A stretch of 30,292 bases of DNA. Origin: a virus. The stretch is from the IMG/VR virus record IMGVR_UViG_3300021964_000321, positions 1 through 30,292 of that record. One strand, given 5' to 3'. This document shows positions 23,807 through 30,292 of the stretch, one piece after another; positions within the stretch are counted from its first letter, which is position 1; each line of letters begins with the position of its first letter. The notes beneath the pieces were generated by a model that saw only the letters and a program-made list of their open reading frames with translations, did no database searches and had not been told where the DNA came from. Position numbers and translations under genes: made by a program.

Positions 23807-25915
23807 TTATTGTATGACGGTTGATACGCCGTCTTGTTTTCTAATGGTTATTGTATTTGCGAAACGGGTTTTTAAATCTGTATTATGCGTAATCAATAAT
23901 TTCATACCCGTAATACTTTGTAATAGATTGAAAAATTCCCCAATACCTGTTTCATCTAATGAGTCGATAACTTCGTCCATCATTAGGAAATTGAAATTAG
24001 AATATCCTTTAGTTAAAGTCAATTCTCTTAATGCAAACCCTACACAAACTCCAATTCTTTTGGTTTCTCCTGATGAATAAGTTTCAAGATCACGTTTTTC
24101 ATTGTTTTCATCAATAATTGATAAATCAAAAGCTTCTTTAAATTGACCTTTACCTGATTTCTTTTCGGTTAAGGTATCAAAGCGTGTTCTCATGCCAACT
24201 TCCATTTTATTTAAATATCCATTGGTTTGTTGTTCAAAAGTAGGTAAGAAAGCTTCAATCATCCATCTACGGATAGCAGGGAAGCCATCAATCCAGTAAG
24301 TATAATTAGCAATATTTTCTAAGGCCCCGTTCTCTTCTTCAATCATTTTATCTAGTTGGGATTGGTCTTGAGCTCTACTGTCTAGTTGAGCTTTTAATCT
24401 AGCCACTTCATCTGTAATATTAGATAACTGTTTATTAGCAGTTTCTATACCGCGTTCAAGGTCAAATGTACTTAAGTCTTCATCAATATTAAAAGTACGT
24501 ATTTTAAGTTCTAAACCAAGTTTCTTTTTTGATAATTCTTTTACTTCTACTGAAGTAGCTTTTTTCTTTGCTTCAATATTAGATTCTAACTCTTTTACCT
24601 GGTTTGGTATATCTTGAACACCTTCCAATAATTGGTAATTATATTTTATATCGTTTTGTGTTTGTAAAATAATATCTTGGTGTTTTTTTAACTCATTGTA
24701 CTCATGTTGTTTCTTTTCTAATAAAATATTAATATTATCTAATTCAACCGTTAATTTACTTTGTTGAGTTTTAATACCTTTACTATCGTATGATTTTATT
24801 TTTCCTTCTTCAACCATTAACTCCGTATTACAGTCAGGGCAATATTGAGGTTCTTGTAGTTGAGAATCCAAAGATTGTAACTGTAATAATAAATTATTCT
24901 TCTTTATCTTACCTTTTTCTAGCCATTCTATAAATTTGTCTAAATCTTTGTCTTTAAGAGCGTCAGCTTTTGCCATTGATTGTTCTTGTAGCTTTTCTAT
25001 CTTTTCTTTGATAGCGCTTGAATTAGACAGCTTATTTTGTAGACCTTCAATTTGTTTTGTGTATATTTCTACAATAGTATTTAATTCGTTATTATAATGC
25101 TCAATGTGGCCATCAACGTCAGCTATTTGAGTTTTAATGTCTTCATAATTAGTAGCAGCCTCGTGTTGAATTTTTAATTGCTTAATATCCGCTCGCAATT
25201 GTTTTTTGCTTACTTCATATTCTTGAATATCAGATTCTATTTGTTCTTTATTAAAACCTTCATTTAGTTTGTTTCTTAGAAACTCAATTTTACCTTGAAC
25301 AACTTTTAAGTCACTCTTTAAACGATTGGCATAAATTTTAGATTTTGAAGTAGCCTTTTCTAATACTTCTAAATTCAAAAATCGAGATATTAAATCCATT
25401 CTATCTTTTGAAGTTGATTTTTTACCTGCAAAAGCTTTTACGGCATCAACACTAAAGTATGTAGTATTTAAAAAATCAGAGAAATACTCTGTGTTATTTT
25501 CCAGTATACCAAAGTAGTTTAATAAAGTATGCTGAGTTTGTTTCATAGTCCGTTGAGTTTGACTTTCTCCTTCAATAAACCATTGAAGCTTGTGCTTTCC
25601 TTTTAACTGCCTTTCTCTGACTATTTGTATTTCTCTATTTTCTTCATCAAAGAGTCGTAAACAAACCCTAACCCTAGTAGTGCCCCTACGAATAACGTCG
25701 TCACTATCAACACTGCTAGGAGTGCGGCCGAAGATAGCCCAACTAATAGCGTTAAGAAAAGTACTTTTGCCCGCCCCATTACTATCTGCACCTGCTGCAT
25801 CATTGTTTTCTCCTATAATTAATATCTTATCATTTGGATCATAACGGTCAAAATCAATAGTAACGTCTTCACCGAATACACCAAAGTTTGTTATATTTAA
25901 ATCTTTTATTCTCAT
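23807..25915 (-). CDS. Rad50/SbcC-like ATPase (gp46-type recombination endonuclease subunit)
   Basis: 702 residues with the full layout of an SMC/Rad50 ATPase. The phosphate loop is GENNDAAGADSNGAGKST (35-52). Long coiled coils carry a central zinc hook CPDC at 359-362. The ABC signature YSSGETKRIG is near 612-621, Walker B FNFLMMDEVIDSLDETG near 639-655, and the switch histidine in LLITHNTDL near 672-680. It pairs with the adjacent Mre11-like nuclease to process double-strand ends, as T4 gp46-gp47 do. The start overlaps the nuclease stop (ATGA), giving 1:1 coupling. The phosphate loop is longer than the cellular GPNGSGKS form. All key motifs are present, so it should be active. It is shorter than SbcC because of short coiled coils. 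Confidence 0.95.
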   Translation of the reverse strand: MRIKDLNITNFGVFGEDVTIDFDRYDPNDKILIIGENNDAAGADSNGAGKSTFLNAISWAIFGRTPSSVDSDDVIRRGTTRVRVCLRLFDEENREIQIVRERQLKGKHKLQWFIEGESQTQRTMKQTQHTLLNYFGILENNTEYFSDFLNTTYFSVDAVKAFAGKKSTSKDRMDLISRFLNLEVLEKATSKSKIYANRLKSDLKVVQGKIEFLRNKLNEGFNKEQIESDIQEYEVSKKQLRADIKQLKIQHEAATNYEDIKTQIADVDGHIEHYNNELNTIVEIYTKQIEGLQNKLSNSSAIKEKIEKLQEQSMAKADALKDKDLDKFIEWLEKGKIKKNNLLLQLQSLDSQLQEPQYCPDCNTELMVEEGKIKSYDSKGIKTQQSKLTVELDNINILLEKKQHEYNELKKHQDIILQTQNDIKYNYQLLEGVQDIPNQVKELESNIEAKKKATSVEVKELSKKKLGLELKIRTFNIDEDLSTFDLERGIETANKQLSNITDEVARLKAQLDSRAQDQSQLDKMIEEENGALENIANYTYWIDGFPAIRRWMIEAFLPTFEQQTNGYLNKMEVGMRTRFDTLTEKKSGKGQFKEAFDLSIIDENNEKRDLETYSSGETKRIGVCVGFALRELTLTKGYSNFNFLMMDEVIDSLDETGIGEFFNLLQSITGMKLLITHNTDLKTRFANTITIRKQDGVSTVIQ

Positions 25916-26982
25916 AACACTTCTTTCAAAATATCTACCCCTAAGTCAACCATATCAGGTCGTTTTTGTTTTTTACAATAAACATCAATACCGTCTTGCC
26001 ATGAAGTTGTAGAATCAATCTCTGGTACTCTAATACGTGACTCATTTAAACTTCTATGTTCAAAAAATAACTTATGAGCTTCAAGCGACTTTAGTATTCT
26101 GCTCCTGACTTCGCCCATATTAAATCGTAAATACCAGTCTTCTTCGCCCACAAATATTAATTTAACTACATAATCCTTTAATGATTCCCATTTATATAAT
26201 TGAGCAAAGTCGGGGTCATCAGATTCATTAATAGTGTGCTGAAAGAATGGTCTATCGTTTACATCAATAAATTTATGTTCAATCTTTTCATTAGTAGCTT
26301 CTAGCCATAAGAAACCTTTCTTGTCATTGCGTTCACCAAAATCAACTTTATGTAAACTACCAATATACATCCATTTTTTAGTGGATTGAGGCTTATGATA
26401 GTGCCCTAAGTAAGTATAGCGGTGGTGATTAAATAATTTTGGATTTACCCCTAGACTTAATACAAATTCAGTACCTGATACAAGAGCTCCATCAACACCC
26501 CAATGTCCAAAAACAATTTTGTTTTTGGTTTTAGTTAACCATTCCGCAACAACCTCATCAGTTGTCCAGGGGATCATAACCGTGTCAACACCTTCTAATT
26601 GCATTTCACAAGGCTCACTTAAGACGGTTATGGCGTTGCTGTCCAGCATATTAAAGATTGAAGACTCGGTCATCAAGCTATATACTTTAGCGTCTGTATC
26701 GTGGTTACCTATTAATACAATTATTGGGATCTTGTGTTGGACAAGGGGTGCTAATACTTCAACAAAAGCATTTCTTAAGCTTTCAGCTGGATTAATCTTG
26801 TCGAATACGTCGCCCAGACATATCCAATGAGTCGCGTTGTGTTCTATTGCATAGTTTACACTCTTGGTCAAGTGATCCAGACAATCCTGTAGTCTTGAGC
26901 TCCTCCCGTTTGGTAGGATCTTCCCATACTTGTCCGTTGTTCTCAAATGTATATCCGTAGTTATTACTGCTCGTAAGCTCAT
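25912..26982 (-). CDS. Mre11/SbcD-like nuclease (gp47-type recombination endonuclease subunit)
   Basis: 356 residues with all metallophosphoesterase motifs of Mre11 nucleases: D-x-H at 10-12 (TTDIHLR), GDVFD at 57-61, GNHD at 92-95, GHWG at 159-162 and GHYH at 193-196. The C-terminal ~120 residues are the cap and Rad50-binding part. It works with the neighbouring ATPase on DNA ends in recombination-dependent replication. The start is supported by AGAGGA five bases ahead and by the need to keep D10/H12. Its first 191 bases overlap the preceding small gene in another frame. Complete motifs and normal length give high confidence. Confidence 0.94.
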   Translation of the reverse strand: MSLRAVITTDIHLRTTDKYGKILPNGRSSRLQDCLDHLTKSVNYAIEHNATHWICLGDVFDKINPAESLRNAFVEVLAPLVQHKIPIIVLIGNHDTDAKVYSLMTESSIFNMLDSNAITVLSEPCEMQLEGVDTVMIPWTTDEVVAEWLTKTKNKIVFGHWGVDGALVSGTEFVLSLGVNPKLFNHHRYTYLGHYHKPQSTKKWMYIGSLHKVDFGERNDKKGFLWLEATNEKIEHKFIDVNDRPFFQHTINESDDPDFAQLYKWESLKDYVVKLIFVGEEDWYLRFNMGEVRSRILKSLEAHKLFFEHRSLNESRIRVPEIDSTTSWQDGIDVYCKKQKRPDMVDLGVDILKEVL

Positions 26983-27154
26983 CTATTTCCTCTGTTTGTA
27001 TTTCTATTGTATTACCATTAGTTACAGATTCAAACATTATTGTTTGCCCTGTATCCCATATTAAATAAACATCACCATCAGTACTGGTAGCAATGTTACT
27101 TTGAGCGGTTAGTATACTTAGCATCATCCCCGCTATGTTCACAATCCTATTCAT
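26792..27154 (-). CDS. Small exported protein overlapping the Mre11-like gene
   Basis: 120 residues with a very strong SD (GGGAGG six bases before the ATG). Residues 1-~22 look like a signal peptide (MNRIVNIAGMMLSILTAQS: basic start, hydrophobic core, small residues at the end). The mature part begins with TDGDVYLIWDTGQTIMFES and NTIEIQTEEIDEL, likely a small beta domain. Residues ~58-120 are encoded in the 191 bases shared with the start of the nuclease gene; this half is charged and could be partly a by-product of the overlap. It sits 18 bases after the FkbM gene in the same operon. An exported early protein could act in the periplasm, for instance in superinfection exclusion, but function is unknown. 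Confidence 0.6.
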   Translation of the reverse strand: MNRIVNIAGMMLSILTAQSNIATSTDGDVYLIWDTGQTIMFESVTNGNTIEIQTEEIDELTSSNNYGYTFENNGQVWEDPTKREELKTTGLSGSLDQECKLCNRTQRDSLDMSGRRIRQD

Positions 27155-27172
27155 TATGATCCTCCCATTTAA

Positions 27173-27760
27173 TCATAAAATCCCATATAAGTTTGTAGCC
27201 TCAGTATAAACAAGATATCCTTTACTCTCTAAAAACTCTTTAGTATATATATCATTTATATGAGAGTGTTCTACTTTTATCATAAGGGGTTTAATATTCC
27301 ATGAATAACTTTCAAGTATATTTAACTCATGGCCTTCTGTATCAACTTTCAAATAAGTAATATATTTATATTTATACTTGGCAATAAGACTATCAAGAGT
27401 CATGCATTCTACGTCTATGACTTTTTCAAGAAGTGGTTTATTCTTGTCTAAATCAAACATTCTTTCACCTTTGTGGTTATCAGCAAGTACCGATGATATA
27501 CCTCGAATCCAACCATTTTTAGTCCCAGGTTCACCCATATCTTTAACACATCCAAAACTTATTTTTCCATCGTAATCGCTTATAGCAATATTTTCCAGAA
27601 ATAAGTTTTCTCTATTTTTTACGTCTTTAGCCTGATCACTTAGATTATTAAAATATTGAGGTGCGGGCTCACACATAATGCCTTCCCAACCCCCCTTGTC
27701 TATAAGTGATAGATTAGTATCAAAATCACAAGACCCAATCTCTATAAATGTTTTATTCAT
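27173..27760 (-). CDS. FkbM-family methyltransferase
   Basis: 195 residues. The S-adenosylmethionine-binding start FIEIGSCDFDTNL (5-17), the acidic turn CEPAPQYF (30-37), the AISDYDGKISFG segment (59-70), and LKVDTEGHELNIL (137-149) together are the signature of FkbM methyltransferases, which mostly O-methylate sugars of glycans or natural products. The glycine-rich loop is IGSCDFD rather than the more usual G-x-x-G, a small deviation. GAGGG lies before the ATG, and the start overlaps the glycosyltransferase stop by eight bases, so the two enzymes are probably co-translated and act on the same product. No membrane or signal part is seen, so it works in the cytoplasm. Confidence 0.85.
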   Translation of the reverse strand: MNKTFIEIGSCDFDTNLSLIDKGGWEGIMCEPAPQYFNNLSDQAKDVKNRENLFLENIAISDYDGKISFGCVKDMGEPGTKNGWIRGISSVLADNHKGERMFDLDKNKPLLEKVIDVECMTLDSLIAKYKYKYITYLKVDTEGHELNILESYSWNIKPLMIKVEHSHINDIYTKEFLESKGYLVYTEATNLYGIL

Positions 27761-28721
27761 TTTCCCTCTTTTCTATAAAATGCCTTGGGTTATCAAAATT
27801 TGACAAAAGTAGCTTTTGTAGAACTGGTCTATCAAACCATGAATAGATAGTATTACCCTCATGCCCTAATAACAAGTTCATATTTAAACAGGGGTCAAAC
27901 CCACATTGCTTAGCTCTCCAACCAAATGCATAATCCTCAGAGCGATAAAATTTAACTTCTTTATCTTGATAAGTTTCTTTAGTAACCAACGGGGTATAAT
28001 AAGCCATAGTTTCTTTATCGGGTACTACTGCTGGTAATGTATATGCTAGCTCTGGAAACTTTTTATCCATTGCTTCATAAACAGAACGGTGAGTCAATAG
28101 AAAACCCGTAGCAAGCCTGTCAGTTTCAATATAATTATCCGGGCGTAGTTTATATTCTATTTCCCATTTTTCTTCGTTGAGAGGGTCAAATAAAGAACCA
28201 GCCTCATTAAAATTTTTGTTACCACCTCGCCAAAAGTAATAACCGCCAACAACTTTTTTACCATCTTCAATACCACTTCTAAGTATTTCATCAATAGCGT
28301 TCATATTCAAAGCAAGCCTAAATACACCTTCATTTAAAAATAAATTAAAAGTATCAGTATCCATCCAGTTTGCATAGTATTGAGCCAAGTCTTGGCCAAT
28401 GCCATAAGGAAAGATTATATCACTATCAATTTGTAATTGCCATTCACAATCACTAGCTAAAAATGATGAAGCTAACTTATCCCTAGCCCTACAAACCAAA
28501 CTATCATTTGATAAGAAATTAAATTCAACTTTGAGTTTGTCTTTTAATATTGAATTTTGTAAAGCATATTTTAAAGCACTATCTTGATTTAGATTTAACT
28601 TTCCATCATAACTAGGCAAAGAGATATGAAGTTTTACATCTTCTTTTACTTTACCTTCCCACCAAGGGTAATCCCCTACGGGTTTATCAGCTCTCAGCTG
28701 TTTCAATTCTTCTTTTGCCAT
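27753..28721 (-). CDS. GT-A type glycosyltransferase
   Basis: 322 residues. The nucleotide-sugar fold begins with VKLHISLPSYDGKLN (29-43). A D-x-D metal motif is at 99-101 (LQIDSDIIFP) after RARDKLASSFLASDCEW. DRLATGFLLTHRSVY (201-215) and SEDYAFGWRAKQCGFDP (261-277) form the acceptor-side and E-D motif typical of GT-A enzymes; LGHEG (285-289) may supply the metal-binding His. A first segment of ~25 residues precedes the fold. The acceptor cannot be told: cell-surface glycan, virion protein or modified DNA base are possible. It overlaps genes on both sides (35 and eight bases) and has only a weak SD, so translation is likely coupled. Confidence 0.8.
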   Translation of the reverse strand: MAKEELKQLRADKPVGDYPWWEGKVKEDVKLHISLPSYDGKLNLNQDSALKYALQNSILKDKLKVEFNFLSNDSLVCRARDKLASSFLASDCEWQLQIDSDIIFPYGIGQDLAQYYANWMDTDTFNLFLNEGVFRLALNMNAIDEILRSGIEDGKKVVGGYYFWRGGNKNFNEAGSLFDPLNEEKWEIEYKLRPDNYIETDRLATGFLLTHRSVYEAMDKKFPELAYTLPAVVPDKETMAYYTPLVTKETYQDKEVKFYRSEDYAFGWRAKQCGFDPCLNMNLLLGHEGNTIYSWFDRPVLQKLLLSNFDNPRHFIEKRENE

Positions 28722-28938
28722 CTTTCTTTATACCTAATATGTTTAAAAGATTAATAATATGGCCTCTTATCAAACCAGCAATAGTGTCAAGGTTATCCTC
28801 AGCAATATCACCGTTTTGATAAGCAGCCAATTCAACACAACCATCAATTATTTTTTGGATGGACTCTTTTTGTTGAGCATCCAAATCATATTGATTAAAC
28901 ATTATATTAATAATATCTTTCTTTAGTTGTGGTTCCAT
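28687..28938 (-). CDS. Small helical protein after the recombinase, unknown
   Basis: 83 residues; its ATG overlaps the recombinase stop by one base (TAATG), and its 3' end overlaps the glycosyltransferase start by 35 bases. Mostly helical: MEPQLKKDIINIMFNQYDLD, ESIQKIIDGCVELAAYQ, LIRGHIINLLNILGI, then a charged end (KKDGKRRIETAES). No membrane segment of sufficient length. The tight coupling to the recombinase suggests a partner or regulator of it, but nothing in the sequence proves this. Family not recognised. Confidence 0.55.
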   Translation of the reverse strand: MEPQLKKDIINIMFNQYDLDAQQKESIQKIIDGCVELAAYQNGDIAEDNLDTIAGLIRGHIINLLNILGIKKDGKRRIETAES

Positions 28939-29903
28939 TATTCTCCAGTAGCTTTATCAATTTCTTCAAATATGTCAGCTTCTTCACCATAAGTCATTTC
29001 TTCCTCTAATGGTTCAATTCTACCATCTCTCCATAATTTTAGATCATATTCACAAAGAGGTGGAGCAAGCTTATTCTTTGGAGCTTTAACTCTAACCTGT
29101 TTAAATAATGGTTGTCCATTTTCATCTTTCTGTCTTGATTTTTTCATGTAACTCATACCAAGTCTAATTGATGAAGCAAAGTTAATTGCATCACCACCCG
29201 GTGTGTATGTTCTTTCACCAAACATAACCCCGATTTTATCCTTAGCATGATTGATGAAAATAACGGTGGCTTTTTTGTTATAGACTTTATGAACTTCATT
29301 TCCGTCCTTGTCTTTAACAAAGCCCTTCCCTTTGATTGGTGATTTGACTTTAAAGCCACCCATTAAATCATTAAAAAAGATAGTAAACATTTTTGCTCTT
29401 TCAAGCCTTTGGTTCATCTTCAATGAAACTGCTTCGGTTTGTTCACTCATCCCACCTGGTTGTAATGCGGGCATAGAGTCAACAATAATAATATCACAAG
29501 TATCAGAAGCTAATAATAGTTTTAATTTATATAAAGCATCTTCACCCAAATTAAATTCGGGTAAAATAAGTTTATCATTATCAATACCACAAGCGGCCCC
29601 ATAAGTTGGTAAGTAAGCACCCTCTCCATCAAAGAGAGCAGCTACCCCGCCTTGCTTTTGAACTTGTCCAGCAAACCAATAAGCTAAAGTAGATTTACCT
29701 ACTGAAGGCTTGGCGTACATTTCAATTATTCTTCCTCTTGGTAATCCACCACATCCTAATACAGAATCGTTCAATCCTTTAATATCAGTTGGAATTACAT
29801 CAAGATTTCTTGTCTCTGAAGCTACAATACCACTGCCGCCCAAGACATCAAGGGCAGCAGTTATATTATCTATAGGCTCAGATGATTTTGCCTTTTTTAC
29901 CAT
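28938..29903 (-). CDS. RecA/UvsX-like recombinase
   Basis: 321 residues with a clear RecA core: Walker A AKPSVGKST (64-72), the catalytic Glu in FDGEGAYL (E94), Walker B IIIVDSMPALQP (138-149), and INHAKDKIGVMFG (217-229) leading to TPGGDAINFASSIRLGM, the loop-2 region. It should form filaments on single-stranded DNA and catalyse strand exchange. Differences from bacterial RecA: the first Gly of the P-loop is Ala, the sensor Gln after IN is His (INH instead of INQ), a Lys/Gly-rich insertion lies at ~184-211, and the RecA C-terminal domain is absent. These are in line with phage-type recombinases. It overlaps the upstream gene by seven bases. An accessory Rad51-like ATPase is less likely. Confidence 0.9.
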   Translation of the reverse strand: MVKKAKSSEPIDNITAALDVLGGSGIVASETRNLDVIPTDIKGLNDSVLGCGGLPRGRIIEMYAKPSVGKSTLAYWFAGQVQKQGGVAALFDGEGAYLPTYGAACGIDNDKLILPEFNLGEDALYKLKLLLASDTCDIIIVDSMPALQPGGMSEQTEAVSLKMNQRLERAKMFTIFFNDLMGGFKVKSPIKGKGFVKDKDGNEVHKVYNKKATVIFINHAKDKIGVMFGERTYTPGGDAINFASSIRLGMSYMKKSRQKDENGQPLFKQVRVKAPKNKLAPPLCEYDLKLWRDGRIEPLEEEMTYGEEADIFEEIDKATGE

Positions 29904-30292
29904 TCAGGAAAATCCTCATCATCATCAGCTTTCTTTTCAGGTTGTTCGGGAGTTGCTGGAGTTTCCTCAACAACTTCAACTGGAGCTTCTTCAACAATTT
30001 CTGCAGCAACTGCTTCAGATTTTGTTGTTGGAATCTCAACCGGGTCAGTTGCTGGTTTACCAGAACTTAATTGTGGTTGAGTTGGCTCTCCTGATAGAAA
30101 GTCAATACCCATTTTTTCAAGCTGTTCTTGGAACTGCTCAACTGATGGAAATCTATAAGATCCATCGGGGTTTGTAGCACCTAAGTAGATCGGGAAATCA
30201 GTAAGAAGTTGTTTAACTTCTTCAGCGGTGTGTGGTGCACCTTCTTTTTCAAGATCTAATTCAGCTGCTTGAATTACGGCATATTCCTCAGG
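29897..30292 (-). CDS. Protein with SSB-like acidic C-terminal tail (5' partial)
   Basis: The frame is open to the right edge of the window, so only the last 131 residues are visible. An ATG at 30110-30112 is internal and not needed. The visible part starts with helices (EEYAVIQAAELDLEKEGAPH, EEVKQLLTDFPIYLG), continues with SYRFPSVEQFQEQLEKMGID, then a long Pro/Glu/Val/Thr-rich disordered linker and ends ADDDEDFPEW. An acidic tip with aromatic and Pro residues after a disordered linker is typical of single-stranded DNA-binding proteins (E. coli SSB ends in DDDIPF) and recruits partners. Its stop overlaps the recombinase start (seven bases), which fits a recombination-mediator or SSB role. 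The fold domain is outside the window, so identity is tentative. Confidence 0.55.
   Translation of the reverse strand, partial: PEEYAVIQAAELDLEKEGAPHTAEEVKQLLTDFPIYLGATNPDGSYRFPSVEQFQEQLEKMGIDFLSGEPTQPQLSSGKPATDPVEIPTTKSEAVAAEIVEEAPVEVVEETPATPEQPEKKADDDEDFPEW

Noticed and set aside
23807-25915. Rad50-like ATPase as part of a defence system
   Set aside because: Adjacent Mre11-like nuclease with complete motifs and the recombinase nearby are the normal phage gp46-gp47 recombination set.
29710-30177. + strand frame opposite recombinase start and SSB-like gene
   Set aside because: Repetitive Leu/Gln composition is the reverse of the Pro/Glu/Val linker; no ribosome binding site.
1-30292. CRISPR array, tRNA genes, insertion sequences or integration sites
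   Set aside because: No regular repeat-spacer structure, no cloverleaf with CCA or typical T-loop, and no transposase or integrase frame found by reading; intergenic space is very small.

Overview
The window is a piece of an AT-rich tailed-phage genome (Caudoviricetes, siphovirus-like). It carries a nearly complete head and tail morphogenesis module on the + strand (1-23098) and a recombination and DNA-metabolism module on the - strand (23202-30292). The two modules run towards each other and meet at a strong hairpin terminator near 23.15 kb. Gene packing is tight, with many ATGA/TAATG-type overlaps and mostly clear Shine-Dalgarno sites. Terminase, portal, endolysin and polymerase are not in the window. 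The host cannot be read from the sequence. The AT-rich, AGGAG-initiated genes and the FkbM/glycosyltransferase cargo resemble marine phages of Proteobacteria, but this is only an inference.

Head (1-4605): the 3' end of a prohead protease runs in frame, without a stop, into a charged coiled-coil scaffold that has its own strong internal ribosome binding site. Then come a decoration-like protein, an HK97-fold major capsid protein, a 41-residue very basic peptide, a head-tail connector with an inserted beta domain, and a 320-residue protein that is a tandem duplication of a tail-terminator-like domain. Hairpins follow the capsid, the basic peptide and the major tail protein.

Tail (4620-23098): a small unknown protein, the major tail protein (again with an inserted beta domain), two tail-assembly chaperone reading frames joined by a probable -1 frameshift, a Mu gpG-like tail completion protein, and a 1479-residue tape measure. 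After these come a distal-tail-like protein, a LamG-lectin-like tail protein, a 1908-residue tail-tip hub with a very large insertion, a holin-like two-helix membrane protein, a small helical protein, and a fibre-like protein with a poly-glycine hinge.

Reverse module, in its own transcription order (30292 down to 23202): the C-terminal half of a protein with an SSB-like acidic tail, a RecA/UvsX-like recombinase, a small protein, a glycosyltransferase, an FkbM-type methyltransferase, a signal-peptide-bearing small protein, Mre11/SbcD-like (gp47) and Rad50/SbcC-like (gp46) nuclease subunits, and two small conserved-looking proteins. Recombinase and Mre11-Rad50 together suggest recombination-dependent replication or end repair. 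The sugar-active pair is embedded between them.

The best candidates for a closer look are the tail-chaperone frameshift and its Cys-containing extension, the nested protease/scaffold gene, the duplicated terminator-like protein, the exported small protein overlapping the Mre11 gene by 191 bases, and the glycosyltransferase-FkbM pair inside the recombination operon. I found no clear evidence of a wholly new system.
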